This document shows positions 26,509 through 35,569 of a stretch of 64,000 nt of DNA, piece by piece. The notes under the pieces are model-generated. The model was given only the letters and a program-made list of their open reading frames with translations, did not search any database and had not been told where the DNA came from. Source of the stretch: JAJZQZ01 sp963790415. GTDB lineage: Bacteria > Actinomycetota > Thermoleophilia > RBG-16-64-13. The stretch is from positions 186,001 through 250,000 of the forward strand of contig CAWBOK010000003.1 of NCBI GenBank assembly GCA_963790415.1, given 5' to 3'. A program made the position numbers and the translations under genes. Each line of letters opens with the position of its first letter. Position 1 is the first letter of the stretch.

Positions 26509-27000
26509 GTGCACGACATCCCGAGTCTCGTGGTACATCTCGTCGGAGTCTTCGCCTTCCTTCTGGCCCACGGAACGTCCGCCGGCCTGGCGTTCGCCAT
26601 GCGGCGAGAGCGGGACCCCGCACGCATGAGGCGTCTGCTGGAACTCTCCGAGGCTTCGTTCAGCCTGCTGTACCCGTCGATTCTGCTACTCCTGGTGGGC
26701 GGCGTTGCGGGCGGATTTCGTCAGGGCTATTGGTCGTTCGGATGGATCTGGGCCGCGCTCGGACTGCTCGTGCTGGTGCTCGTCGCCATGTTCATCCTGG
26801 GGGGAGGACGCTACAGCGAACTGCGGAAGCCGCTCGGCCTGAAGTACCGCGCGGGTTTCAAGATCTATCCGGCTCCCCCTGAAGGCACACTGGATGAGAT
26901 ACAAGCGGCCCTCCCCCGACTGCACCCGTTGGTGATCGCCGGCATCGGCATCGTGGCGTTGGCCGCGTTCCTCTTCTTGATGGTCTGGAAGCCGTTCTAG
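26509..27000 (+). CDS. Integral membrane protein (DUF2269-like)
   Basis: A 163-aa protein with four predicted helices: LVVHLVGVFAFLLAHGTSAG, SLLYPSILLLLVGGVAGGF, IWAALGLLVLVLVAMFILGG and LVIAGIGIVALAAFLFLMVW. The His in the first helix and the cytoplasmic RRERDPARMRRLLELSE loop match DUF2269 proteins as I remember them. GTG 26509 has AAGGAGGA upstream. Function unknown. It is divergent from the acyltransferase gene and convergent with the MFS gene at 27028. Confidence 0.75.
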   Translation: MHDIPSLVVHLVGVFAFLLAHGTSAGLAFAMRRERDPARMRRLLELSEASFSLLYPSILLLLVGGVAGGFRQGYWSFGWIWAALGLLVLVLVAMFILGGGRYSELRKPLGLKYRAGFKIYPAPPEGTLDEIQAALPRLHPLVIAGIGIVALAAFLFLMVWKPF

Positions 27001-27027
27001 CAGCAGCCACCACGGGGAGTGCCCAGT

Positions 27028-28314
27028 CTAGAGTTCGGTTGCCTGGCGCGGCAGTAGGTTGTGATGCGCTTCCCGCCTTCCGCATCGTTCCGCCCGCCAG
27101 GCCGGGATGTAGAGGGGCGCGGCGAGTGCACAGATGATCCCGCCGACGACCATGGCCGTCGAGATCGACGTCCCGTCAGCGAGCGCCGCGAGCGTGATCG
27201 CCCCGAGCGCGCCCGCGGGCTGGGAGACCATCGAATTCATCGACAGGACTGTGGCGCGGTGCGGGCCATCCACCTCGCGATGGAGAAGCGTCATGTGCAT
27301 CGGGTTGGAGGCGCCGTTTGCGACATAGCAGCCGAGGAATGCCGCCACGATGCCGAGCGGCCCGGCTATGAGGCCCATCGACAGGACGGTCGCACCCTGC
27401 ACGAGCCGGAGCGCCCCCGCCGACCGAGCAACCCCGACTCGGTTGCTGACCAGAACGACCCCCGCAGCGCCGGCCGCGGCCGCGAGCCACGCGAGGGAAC
27501 TCACCGGGCCCATGATCGCAGCCGCCTTGTCGGCATCACCCAGCGTCTCGGAGAGTCGGATCGGGAAGAGAGCCTCGAATGTGACCATTGCGAAGCCCCA
27601 GAACAGCTCGACCGCGACGAGCGCGAGCAGCACGTGCGACGAGCGCAGTAGCCCGATGCCGTCACCGACAACCGTTGGAACCGCCCGGACGGAGCGTGCG
27701 ACCGCGTCGAGGCCGCGTGCCACACGAACCTCGGTCATGAGTGCCACGACGGCGATGAGGTTGGCGATACCGAGCGCGAGTGCGAAGAGGAGAGGGAGAG
27801 CGAGCGTGGGCACCGCTTCGAACGGGTCGAGGGCTACGAGTGCGCCCGAGGCCAGTGCCCCGACGGCGATCGCCACGCTCAGCACTACGGCACCAGCACT
27901 GAGGCCCTTCTCGATCTCGGCGTCGGGATCCGCCGCCAGCATCGCATCGACGTACCAGGCCTCCAGGGGTCCGCTGTCGAGGGCGCGGTAGATGCCCTGC
28001 AACACCATCGACGCGGCGAACAGCGCGACCGATTCGGCGACGTACAGGAGACCGAGCGAGAGCACGCCGACCAGGCTCGCGAGGATGAGGACCGACCGGC
28101 GCCCGAGGGCATCGGCCAGGCCGCCGGTCGGGAGTTCCAAGGCCAGCACCACGAGACCCTGGGCACTGAAGATCACGCCGATCTGCGTAAGCGAGAGGCC
28201 ACGCGAGAGCGCAAGCAGGACCAGGACCGGGATGAGCAGGCCGACCGGCAGCCAGCGCAGGCCGATGAGGATGAGGTACCGGCGCCGTGCGGCTCGTGCA
28301 TCGAGAACGTTCAC
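27028..28314 (-). CDS. MFS transporter
   Basis: A 428-aa, 12-helix major facilitator. Motif A is seen in LPTGGLADALGRRSVLILAS and a second copy-like loop lies in the C half. The N-terminus RRRYLILIGLRWLPVGLLIP and the overall build resemble drug or macrolide exporters. The 4-nt overlap with the ArsR-type regulator upstream (28311-28314) shows that the regulator and transporter form one unit. Substrate unknown; probably an effluxed compound sensed by that regulator. Confidence 0.88.
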   Translation of the reverse strand: MNVLDARAARRRYLILIGLRWLPVGLLIPVLVLLALSRGLSLTQIGVIFSAQGLVVLALELPTGGLADALGRRSVLILASLVGVLSLGLLYVAESVALFAASMVLQGIYRALDSGPLEAWYVDAMLAADPDAEIEKGLSAGAVVLSVAIAVGALASGALVALDPFEAVPTLALPLLFALALGIANLIAVVALMTEVRVARGLDAVARSVRAVPTVVGDGIGLLRSSHVLLALVAVELFWGFAMVTFEALFPIRLSETLGDADKAAAIMGPVSSLAWLAAAAGAAGVVLVSNRVGVARSAGALRLVQGATVLSMGLIAGPLGIVAAFLGCYVANGASNPMHMTLLHREVDGPHRATVLSMNSMVSQPAGALGAITLAALADGTSISTAMVVGGIICALAAPLYIPAWRAERCGRREAHHNLLPRQATEL

Positions 28315-28886
28315 TCGGGGCTCGGTTCGGTCGGAAATGCGTGAAGTTGCACCTGGATCTGTCGCGCCTCGGGGTCGTTTGGATCAGGATCTCGGTACCG
28401 CTCGAACAAAGCCATGATCTCGGCTTCTAGCTCCGCAAGCCGGCGCGGGGTTACGCGTAACAGGTCGTCGCTTGCTCCGGCGACGTCTTGCCACTCGAGC
28501 GGCCACGACCCCTGGACGTCGAGCCAATCCTCATAGCGATCCACGAACGAACGCAGGTAGAAGCGGCGCAGCCAGTCAGTCGCAGCCTTTCCGTCAGGGT
28601 CGTCGGCGACGTCTTGTTCGGTCCAACCGTGCATGCGGGTCGCGGCCCGCCACCAGCGCTCGCGGCCGCGGCCCTCGCCGGTCTCTTCCACGAGGCCCAC
28701 GGAGGCCAACTTGCGCAGGTGGTAACTGGTGGCTCCCGTGTTGGTTCCGAGCCTCTCAGCCAGCGCCGTCGCAGTGGCCGGCCCCTCGGATCGCAACGCA
28801 CTCAGGAGCCGAGACCGGAGAGGGTGAGCAAGCACCTGAAGCGCGCGTGAGTCGAGGCGGAGGATGGAGGGTGGCTGGGTCGTCAT
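28311..28886 (-). CDS. ArsR/HTH_20-type winged-helix regulator
   Basis: A 191-aa transcription factor. The winged helix covers residues ~15-75: LQVLAHPLRSRLLSALRSEG, then ATALAERLGTNTGATSYHLR as the recognition region and LASVGLVEETGEGRGRERWW as the wing. The C-terminal half is helical and Trp/Asp-rich, as in effector-binding YdfH/HTH_20 regulators. Metal-binding Cys pairs are absent, so it probably senses an organic ligand. Two near-identical 18-bp repeats just upstream are the likely operator for autoregulation of this gene and the exporter. Confidence 0.87.
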   Translation of the reverse strand: MTTQPPSILRLDSRALQVLAHPLRSRLLSALRSEGPATATALAERLGTNTGATSYHLRKLASVGLVEETGEGRGRERWWRAATRMHGWTEQDVADDPDGKAATDWLRRFYLRSFVDRYEDWLDVQGSWPLEWQDVAGASDDLLRVTPRRLAELEAEIMALFERYRDPDPNDPEARQIQVQLHAFPTEPSPE

Positions 28887-28900
28887 GGCCTCATCCTAAC

Positions 28901-28944
28901 ATGCACATAAGTTCTGCACAAGTACTATGCACAATAGTTCTGCA
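28901..28944 (-). promoter_or_regulatory. Tandem 18-bp operator repeats upstream of the ArsR-type gene
   Basis: ATGCACATAAGTTCTGCA (28901-28918) and ATGCACAATAGTTCTGCA (28927-28944) differ only by a two-base swap and start 26 bp apart, flanking a palindromic AGTACT. They end 15 nt from the ATG at 28886 and would overlap its promoter. Confidence 0.65.
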
Positions 28945-29130
28945 AGGCTACCGGCGGCGCCGCCCGGCCCACCCCCGCGTGGCGCAAGCGCATCGACCTG
29001 CCGACGAAAGCCGGCCACCGAGGCGCTGGGCGGCGACGGGTGCCCGCGCCATACACTTGCGCAAACGAGCACCCGGAGTTACCGTCAGCACCGGCGATCC
29101 CCCCTCTGACCCAGGGCAAAGGAGTTCCTC

Positions 29131-29997
29131 ATGACGCGTATCGTCAAGGGCGGCCTCATCCAAGCGGCCAACGCCATCCCAGGCGACGCCGACCTCCCGG
29201 CGATCAAGCAGGCGATGATCGACAAGCACATCCCGCTGATCGAAGAGGCCGGCAGGCAAGGAGTGCAGGTGCTCTGCCTGCAGGAGATCTTCTACGGGCC
29301 GTACTTCTGCCCCAGCCAGCACAGCAAGTGGTACACCACCGCCGAACGGGTCCCCGACGGCCCCACCACCCGCCTGATGCAGGAACTCGCCAAGCAGTAC
29401 GGCATGGTCATGGTCGTGCCGTTGTACGAGGAGGACATGACCGGCGTCTACTACAACACCGCCGCCGTGATCGACGCAGACGGCACCTATCTGGGGAAAT
29501 ACCGCAAGACGCACATCCCGCAGGTGGCCGGGTTCTACGAGAAGTTCTTCTTCCGCCCGGGAAATCTGGGGTTCCCGGTGTTCCGCACGGCGGTGGGCAC
29601 CATCGGCGTGTACATCTGCTACGACCGCCACTTCCCCGAAGGAGCGCGAGCCCTGGGGCTTCACGGCGCCGAGATCGTGTTCAACCCGTCGGCCACCGTC
29701 GCCGGGCTGTCCGAGTACCTGTGGAAACTCGAGCAACCCGCACACGCCGTGGCCAACGGCTACTACCTGGGTGCCATCAACAGGGTCGGGCGCGAAGAGC
29801 CGTGGAACATCGGCGAGTTCTACGGGCAGTCCTACTTCGTCGATCCGCGCGGGCAGTTCTTGACGGTGGGGAGTCGCGACCAGGATGAGCTGATCACGGC
29901 CGACCTCGACATGGACACCATCCGCGAAGTGCGCGACCTGTGGCAGTTCTATCGCGACCGCCGCCCGGAGACCTACGGCGACCTGGTCGCTCCGTGA
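29131..29997 (+). CDS. Nitrilase-superfamily amidohydrolase (beta-ureidopropionase / N-carbamoylputrescine amidase type)
   Basis: Carbon-nitrogen hydrolase of 288 aa. The Glu-Lys-Cys triad is seen in LCLQEIFYGPYF, GKYRKTHIP and GVYICYDRHFPEGARALGLH. The sequence SQHSKWYTTAERVPDGPTT and the length match beta-ureidopropionase and N-carbamoylputrescine amidase, which release ammonia and CO2 from N-carbamoyl amines (pyrimidine or polyamine breakdown). AAAGGAG precedes the ATG. It stands alone on the plus strand between the ArsR operator region and the convergent MFS gene. Confidence 0.9.
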   Translation: MTRIVKGGLIQAANAIPGDADLPAIKQAMIDKHIPLIEEAGRQGVQVLCLQEIFYGPYFCPSQHSKWYTTAERVPDGPTTRLMQELAKQYGMVMVVPLYEEDMTGVYYNTAAVIDADGTYLGKYRKTHIPQVAGFYEKFFFRPGNLGFPVFRTAVGTIGVYICYDRHFPEGARALGLHGAEIVFNPSATVAGLSEYLWKLEQPAHAVANGYYLGAINRVGREEPWNIGEFYGQSYFVDPRGQFLTVGSRDQDELITADLDMDTIREVRDLWQFYRDRRPETYGDLVAP

Positions 29998-31353
29998 ATC
30001 GAGCGCGCGGCCGCCTGCCCGGCGATCTCCTCTCCCGGCGCTGCCGTCCGTGGCCAGGAGCACCGCGGACGCTTCCGCGGCGGCGATCTCGTTGGCAAGG
30101 TAGGCGTCTTCCGCGGTCGCGGGCGTCCCATGCGCCGGTCGGGCATCATCCGCGGCGATGCGACCGGTACTGCGCTGAGTGGCGGCGTCCAGCTTGAAGG
30201 TGACCGCGAAGGTCACCAACGCGAAGCCGCAGGCGATGAAGAACGGAACCTGATAGCCCACGAAGTTGAGGATGAATCCCGCTGCCACGGGCACGACGAT
30301 GGCGGTGGCATGTGCGAGTGTGATCCCCATCGCCAAGCTCGGCGCGACTTCCTCCGCCACGGCGATCTTCCGTAGATAGATGGAGGAGGCGATCGGTGAG
30401 ACCGGCATGATGAAGGCGTAGATCAGGTAGCAGACGCAGGCGATCACCACGTTCCCCGCCAGCGCGTATCCCCCCAGCGCCACCACGTAGGCAAGATTGA
30501 CCAGCGAGAGGGTCCGCCGCTCCCCATGCCGATCGATCAAGCGCCCCATCCACGACGAAGACACCATGCTCAAGAACGTCACTGCCAGCAGTACGGCCGA
30601 GATCTGCGCCACGTTCAGCCCGAAGTTGTTGACGAGCACCCAGAGGCCGAACGAGAAGAAGACCTGTTGCCGGGCCCCGTCCAGGATATTGAGCAGGTAG
30701 TAGTAGCGGTAGTCACGGCGCCACACGATCGGGTCTCGCGTGGGAGCCACCCTCCGCTGCCGACCCTCGTGGAGGTGCGGGAAGCCGAAGATCGCGACCG
30801 CGCCGGCAAAGGCGACCGCCCCCAGGATGACGAACGTGGCCCGGAACGAAAGCAGGTCGTAGCGGAAGATGATGAAGACCATCACCAGTGCGGCGAACGT
30901 CCCGGCCTGATTGAATGCCGCCATCCGGCCGAGGACGCTGCCACTCTTCGCCTCAGTTGTCAGGCTCAGGCCGAGGGAGAACTGCGTCTGCAGCACCGTG
31001 TGGAACCCCAGACTGCTGATGACCACCCAGGGCACGACCGTCCAGAAGCTGGTCGAGAGACCGTAGAACACATAGCCGACAGCGAGTAGGACCAACGCGC
31101 CCGCGGTCACGTGTTGCAGCGAGATGCGGTAGAGGAGCGCGGTGAAGAATATGAGTAGGAAGCCACCCAGCTCGCGGATGGCCGTTATGTAGCCGAACTG
31201 CGGCCCTGAGAGATGCAGGACGTCCTCGAAGTAGTTCGTGACGATGTTCTGGTGCGCGTTCAGCGCGAAGCCGAAGCAGGCCGACATGACCGCGAGCATG
31301 ATGAACCCGCGCCCCCCCGGCGTCTGCCATGCCCGGCGCAGGCGGTCGCTCAC
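29973..31353 (-). CDS. MFS transporter (3' end uncertain)
   Basis: A 12-helix major facilitator starting at GTG 31353 (SDRLRRAWQTPGGRGFIMLA), overlapping the helicase stop (GTGA). The MFS part ends near VTFAVTFKLDAATQRSTGR at ~30190 and is followed by an Ala-rich tail. As written, the frame stays open to 28948, which would run antisense through the whole nitrilase gene and is implausible. Skipping one base near 30045 gives an ending at a TAG at 29973. The listed end uses that reading and is tentative. Substrate unknown. Confidence 0.75.
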
Positions 31354-33248
31354 GAGGCCGCTCCAGCCGGCGTGGGGCCCTTGACCGGCGAAGGGCCCTC
31401 CAGCACCCACAGCCAGACCCGAGCCCGCGTCGCCGCGACGTAGGTCAAGCTGCGGATCTGCTCCTCGCTCCATCGTCCTCCGGGCCGCAGCATGTCGAAG
31501 CCCACCAGGAACGCTGCCGCGAAGTCCAGTCCCTTGACGCTGTGCACGGTGGAGACCGTCACGCTGTCGGCGGTGATGTCGTAGGAACGCTTGGAGTGCA
31601 TGTCTTCGGAGGCCCACCGCCACACGATGCCCTGGGCGTCGAGCGTCGTCTGGATTGCGGCCGGCAGGTCGGCGCCGGCGCCGTCGACCACGTCACCTTC
31701 CGCCCCGTCACCCAGGGACCGCATGGGGTAGAGCACGGCGAACTCCGACAGGGGATAGCCGTACGAGCGTTGGAGATCCAGGATGGTGCCGGGGATGGAG
31801 GCCACAGCGGCGGCAAGGTCGGCGAACCGGCGAACCGCGGGCTCGGGACCGTGGACGGCACCCGTCGCGACCGGAGCGGCACCGCCCGGACTGCCGCTGA
31901 ATCTAGCCGCGAAGGCCGTGATCTCCTGAGTGTTGCGGTAGTTCGCCCGCAACCGGTGGACCCGACTCTTGGCCTTCAACCCCACCTTCTTCCACGAGCC
32001 GGAGCGGCGGTAGATATCTTGGCCCTGGTCGAGGGCGACCCAGAGATGGTTCGTGACAGGGTCGAGAAGACCGGTGGCAAGACGGATCATGTCGTCGGTG
32101 AAGTCCTGGCCCTCATCGATGAGCACCGCGTCGTAGCGAAGACCGCAGGCCGGGGCCCGATCGGCGGCCTCTTGGACCGCCAGATCGTAGAAGTCGGCAT
32201 CCTCCCCTTCGAACGGCACCGGCTCGCCCAGCACCCGCGCACACAGTTCGTACACGTGCACCACGTCGACACCACCCTCCCCGAGGGGCACTCCCTTGGC
32301 CCCTAACAGCCCGCGGATGTAATTGACGAGGGTGATGTTGTAGCAGAGAAGAAGGATGTGTTTCACCCGCGGGTCGTACCGCAGGAGGAAGGCGGCCTTG
32401 TGCACCAGAACGAGCGTCTTGCCACTGCCGGGAGGCCCTACGATGAGGTGATGCCCGCCGTCCCAGCGCCGGGCGATGGTCTCCTGGTTGCCATCCAACA
32501 CGCGCAGACGGATCCGGTCGGCCTCGTAGGTGAGGGCATCCGCACCGACCGTAGCGTCGTGCCCGGGCGCGCCGACGACGGCGACGCGACCACCTGATCG
32601 GGTGGGCAGTTCCACCCGCACCTGTGGAAACAACAGCCCCTTCAAGAAGTGGAGTTCGCGCTCGGTCAGCACAAAGGCGAAGCGCGGCCGGAAGCGTTCC
32701 AGTAGGGCGCCCCGGAACGCGCCGCCACTGGGATCGCTACAGATCGCGCCGTCGGGGTGCAGGTCGTCGGCGAAGAACACCCGGTCGGGCGGGATGACGG
32801 TCGTCCACGGCTGGCCCTCCCACTCGTGACGGCAGATGTTCGGGAACACCACCCCGTGATGTAACGGTATCTTGGGGTTCCCGTGATGTGTCGGGTCCTT
32901 GGCAACCAAACGGCGATCGTGGCGCAGGGCGTCCTTGAGATGGTCGCGATACCCCCGGGCTTGGTGCAACGGGTTCCCGCGCCGTTCGCTGCGGCCGCCG
33001 GTCCATAGCTCGACGGTGTCGGGGTCGACGTAGAAGATATGCTCGAGCGTCCAGTCCTTGACCTCGAGCACCACCAGGCCCACGTCGGGGGAGTAGAGCA
33101 CGAAGTCGGGCTCCAGGTCGCCGATGTCCGGTGTGTACCAGGCCAGGTGCGCGTCATCGGGTTTGGCGACGGCCGCAAGCCAGCGGTACACGCGCTCTTC
33201 GCCCGGGGTGTGGAACCGCTCGACTGCGTCGGGGAACATGGTAGCCAT
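31350..33248 (-). CDS. NERD-domain UvrD/Rep-like helicase
   Basis: A 632-aa protein with a NERD nuclease-related domain at the N-terminus (GEERVYRWLAAVAKP; DFVLYSPDVGLVVLEVKDW, with the acidic/Glu-x-Lys core) and a superfamily 1 helicase after residue ~230. Helicase motif I is HLIVGPPGSGKTLVLVHKA, motif II is AVLIDEGQDFTDDM, motif III GLWVALDQGQDIYR-like, motif V VSTVHSVKGLDFAAAFLVGF, motif VI LTYVAATRARVWLWVLEG. Motif IV carries RANYRNTQEI. Such fusions act in DNA repair or in antiviral defence. It overlaps the downstream MFS start by 4 nt and is divergent from a PIN and a Cas4-like nuclease gene. Confidence 0.9.
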   Translation of the reverse strand: MATMFPDAVERFHTPGEERVYRWLAAVAKPDDAHLAWYTPDIGDLEPDFVLYSPDVGLVVLEVKDWTLEHIFYVDPDTVELWTGGRSERRGNPLHQARGYRDHLKDALRHDRRLVAKDPTHHGNPKIPLHHGVVFPNICRHEWEGQPWTTVIPPDRVFFADDLHPDGAICSDPSGGAFRGALLERFRPRFAFVLTERELHFLKGLLFPQVRVELPTRSGGRVAVVGAPGHDATVGADALTYEADRIRLRVLDGNQETIARRWDGGHHLIVGPPGSGKTLVLVHKAAFLLRYDPRVKHILLLCYNITLVNYIRGLLGAKGVPLGEGGVDVVHVYELCARVLGEPVPFEGEDADFYDLAVQEAADRAPACGLRYDAVLIDEGQDFTDDMIRLATGLLDPVTNHLWVALDQGQDIYRRSGSWKKVGLKAKSRVHRLRANYRNTQEITAFAARFSGSPGGAAPVATGAVHGPEPAVRRFADLAAAVASIPGTILDLQRSYGYPLSEFAVLYPMRSLGDGAEGDVVDGAGADLPAAIQTTLDAQGIVWRWASEDMHSKRSYDITADSVTVSTVHSVKGLDFAAAFLVGFDMLRPGGRWSEEQIRSLTYVAATRARVWLWVLEGPSPVKGPTPAGAAS

Positions 33249-33342
33249 GGCGAAGAATCATCGCACACATCGGCGGGCGCGCCGCCTGGTACCATAGTGA
33301 CAACCGGCGACGACTCGGTGGACATCATTCGTGCGGACCGCG

Positions 33343-33771
33343 ATGCCCGCTGACCTGCCGGTCGTCGCAGCCCCAGACGTTGCTGACCGCGGCCCGGCGG
33401 TAGTCGACGCATCGGTGTTCGCCGCCCTGACCTTCGGCGAATCGAGGAGCCAGGAGGCTGCCGATCTACTCCAAGACACAGTCCTGGTCGCGCCCGGACT
33501 CGTAGTGTACGAGATGACCAACATCGCCCGCACCAAGATCCGCACCGATCCCGACATGGCCGGAAGCGTGACGCTTGCATCGGTGCGCTGGCTCGACCTG
33601 CCCGTCCGCCTGGCCACTCCGGATCTCGACGAGGTGCTGGCCATAGCCCTGGTGGAAGGCCTGAGCGCCTACGACGCGGCATACGTCCAGATCGCTCGGA
33701 AACTGGATGCCCCATTGCTCACCTTCGACGAGCGGCTGGCGCGCGCAGCGCGCGCTGCCGGCCAAGGATAG
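33343..33771 (+). CDS. PIN-domain (VapC-like) ribonuclease, orphan
   Basis: A 142-aa PIN domain protein. The first acidic residue lies in AVVDASVFAALTFGE, the Glu in LVVYEMTNIARTKI, and the C-terminal pair in EGLSAYDAAYVQIARKLDAP and LLTFDERLARAA, giving the Asp/Glu set that binds Mg2+. VapC toxins cleave tRNA or rRNA. No antitoxin gene fits in the short gap upstream; only an 18-codon ORF (from GTG 33298) is present. GTG 33331 is an alternative start. It ends 13 nt before the Cas4-like nuclease gene on the same strand. Confidence 0.87.
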   Translation: MPADLPVVAAPDVADRGPAVVDASVFAALTFGESRSQEAADLLQDTVLVAPGLVVYEMTNIARTKIRTDPDMAGSVTLASVRWLDLPVRLATPDLDEVLAIALVEGLSAYDAAYVQIARKLDAPLLTFDERLARAARAAGQG

Positions 33772-33784
33772 GGAGACGCACAGC

Positions 33785-34762
33785 ATGGCATTCCGCATCG
33801 ATCCTTATCCCGGCTTCTCCTGGTCCATCACGCGCCAGCGGATGCTCGACACATGCCCGCGCCAGTACTTCTACCGCTACTACCTGTCGCACAACGGCTG
33901 GCTCGACGGCGCCCCCGAGCGCAGCCGCCTGGCCTACCGGCTGACCAAGCTGACCTCCCTCGACGCGATCCTCGGTCAGGAGATGGACGAGCGGGGCCGG
34001 GAGATCGAGGCCCGCGTGCGCGCCGGAGAGCCACCGCCAAGCGCCGCCGAACTCGAGGACAGGACGCGGCTGGCCCTCCGCGCCGCCTGGAAGTCGGCGC
34101 GCGACGAAAGGACGGCCTTCGAACGGTCCCCGAAGCGGACGGTCATGCTCCGTTCCTTCTACTTGGAGAACGAACCGCCCGACAAACAGGAGACCGACCG
34201 CGTCAACGCCAAGATCGCCGTCTGCACCGCGAACCTACTTGCAGTGCCCGACTGGCGGACGATCGCCGAGTGCGGTGAAGAAGGATGTGTTCTCATCCCC
34301 GACTTCGCGGGCTTCGTTCTGGACGAAGTCACCATCTTCGCCGCCGCCGACCTAGCGTATCGGGCCGGCGGAGTCCTGCACGTGATCGACTGGAAGAGCG
34401 GCCGTCGCGGCGATACCGACTCCACCCAGGCACTCCTCTCGGCCTACTGCGCCGGTCTGGACGCGCCCTCGGCGGGCCTCGACGCGCCCGGGGGCTTCGA
34501 CCACGACCTCGCGGACCGCGCGCGACTGCGGCTGCGGCCCGTTCTTCACTACCTGTTCTCGGGTGAGTCCGTGGAACCGGCCATCCCCGCCGACCTCGCG
34601 CAGTTCGCGCGCGACACGGTAGCACCAGGCATCAGGGCCATGCGGGACCTGCTGGTGGACCCGGTGGAGAACGCGCCGCTGCCCGAAGATGAGTTCGTCC
34701 GACGCGAATCGGGGCTGTGCAACGGGCACTGCAACTTCAGCCCGCTCTGCGAGGTGCGCTAG
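33785..34762 (+). CDS. PD-(D/E)XK nuclease with Cas4/AddB-type cysteines
   Basis: A 325-aa RecB-family nuclease. The N-terminus has SWSITRQRMLDTCPRQYFYR, the QLxxYxxCPxxF-like opening of RecB/AddB/Cas4 nucleases. The active site is predicted in IFAAADLAYRAGGVLHVIDW followed by KSG, the D-(D/E)XK core. One N-terminal Cys (residue 23) plus a C-terminal cluster (LCNGHCNFSPLCEVR) match the Cys arrangement that holds a 4Fe-4S cluster in AddB and Cas4. Helicase domains are absent; a NERD-UvrD helicase is encoded divergently 540 nt away, so the two may work together. No CRISPR array or cas1/cas2 is seen. Confidence 0.85.
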   Translation: MAFRIDPYPGFSWSITRQRMLDTCPRQYFYRYYLSHNGWLDGAPERSRLAYRLTKLTSLDAILGQEMDERGREIEARVRAGEPPPSAAELEDRTRLALRAAWKSARDERTAFERSPKRTVMLRSFYLENEPPDKQETDRVNAKIAVCTANLLAVPDWRTIAECGEEGCVLIPDFAGFVLDEVTIFAAADLAYRAGGVLHVIDWKSGRRGDTDSTQALLSAYCAGLDAPSAGLDAPGGFDHDLADRARLRLRPVLHYLFSGESVEPAIPADLAQFARDTVAPGIRAMRDLLVDPVENAPLPEDEFVRRESGLCNGHCNFSPLCEVR

Positions 34763-34808
34763 ACCTGAGGTGACGTGTCCGCGCGGGGCCGTCGGTCGTG
34801 GCCGCCGA

Positions 34809-35225
34809 TCAGGAGACCGCGACGGCCGCCCGGACAGACTCCATGAGTCGCTGCGCCTGACCGATGGCAGTCTTGGCCTCGTCGGCCGTGTAGGCCTCGG
34901 CCGGAGTCAACCCGGGAAGAGCGTCAGGATACCGGGTGGGGATGTACAGTTTGTCGAGCGCCGCGGCCAGTGGCAAGAGGGCGGCCTGGTCGAAACCCGC
35001 CGGTGTGATGGGCAGGTCCTGGAGCAGCTTCACGGCCGAGTGGCCCCAAGGCTCGAGGTCCAGGCTGCGCCACAGTCCCTTGAGAGCCCTCTCGGCGGAC
35101 TGCTGAGCGTGGAAGGCAGCAAGAGCATGATGCCCAGCTTCCAGGAGGACCTGCGCAGCCTGAAGATCGTCAGACGCCTGATCCAGCCAGCGCATGGCCT
35201 CGCTGTGAAGACCCTCTTTACTCAC
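34809..35225 (-). CDS. HEPN-domain protein (toxin half of MNT-HEPN)
   Basis: A 138-aa all-helical HEPN protein: EAMRWLDQASDDLQAAQVLL, then ALAAFHAQQSAERALKGLWR, and PWGHSAVKLLQDLP. The layout matches the COG2250-type HEPN domain, whose catalytic R-x4-6-H is imperfect here (the His lies nine residues after the Arg), so RNase activity is uncertain. It overlaps the MNT gene upstream by 4 nt, giving the standard MNT-HEPN toxin-antitoxin order. Confidence 0.87.
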   Translation of the reverse strand: MSKEGLHSEAMRWLDQASDDLQAAQVLLEAGHHALAAFHAQQSAERALKGLWRSLDLEPWGHSAVKLLQDLPITPAGFDQAALLPLAAALDKLYIPTRYPDALPGLTPAEAYTADEAKTAIGQAQRLMESVRAAVAVS

Positions 35226-35569
35226 TCCGCGATGCCCCCGACCACTCCAACACCGGGCGACGCCCCGCTCGCCTGCCGACGGTAGACCACGACGCTCTCC
35301 GCAAGAATACGCCGGATGAAGGGTCGATCACTCATGGCAGAGAGCTCCGATGGATCATAGACCAATACCTCGATGGGAGGACCCCCCGCCGCCCTGTATA
35401 GAGGCATGAGGTAGCGGTCCATCCGGCGCATGAAGGGTTCCTGCGTCTCCTCCACGATGAGGACGTCGAGATCGCTGCGACGAGATCGCGTGCCCCGTGC
35501 CCAAGACCCGAACACCCGCGCCTCCAGAGCAGGCGACTCCGCCGCCACTCTGGCAACCGCCGAAAGCAC
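35222..35569 (-). CDS. MNT-type minimal nucleotidyltransferase (antitoxin half)
   Basis: A 115-aa Pol-beta-superfamily nucleotidyltransferase with the signature FGSWARGTRSRRSDLDVLIV (G-S-x10-DxD). MNT antitoxins silence HEPN toxins by adding AMP to them. The start GTG 35569 has no strong ribosome binding site. An ATG at 35615 in another frame would add MRPCPETKAELPERE if one base were skipped near 35570, so the true N-terminus may be longer. It lies 72 nt after rnj on the same strand. Confidence 0.88.
   Translation of the reverse strand: MLSAVARVAAESPALEARVFGSWARGTRSRRSDLDVLIVEETQEPFMRRMDRYLMPLYRAAGGPPIEVLVYDPSELSAMSDRPFIRRILAESVVVYRRQASGASPGVGVVGGIAE

Noticed and set aside
33785..34762. Part of a CRISPR-Cas locus
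   Set aside because: No repeat array or cas1/cas2 was found in the window; the Cas4-like features fit a stand-alone nuclease.
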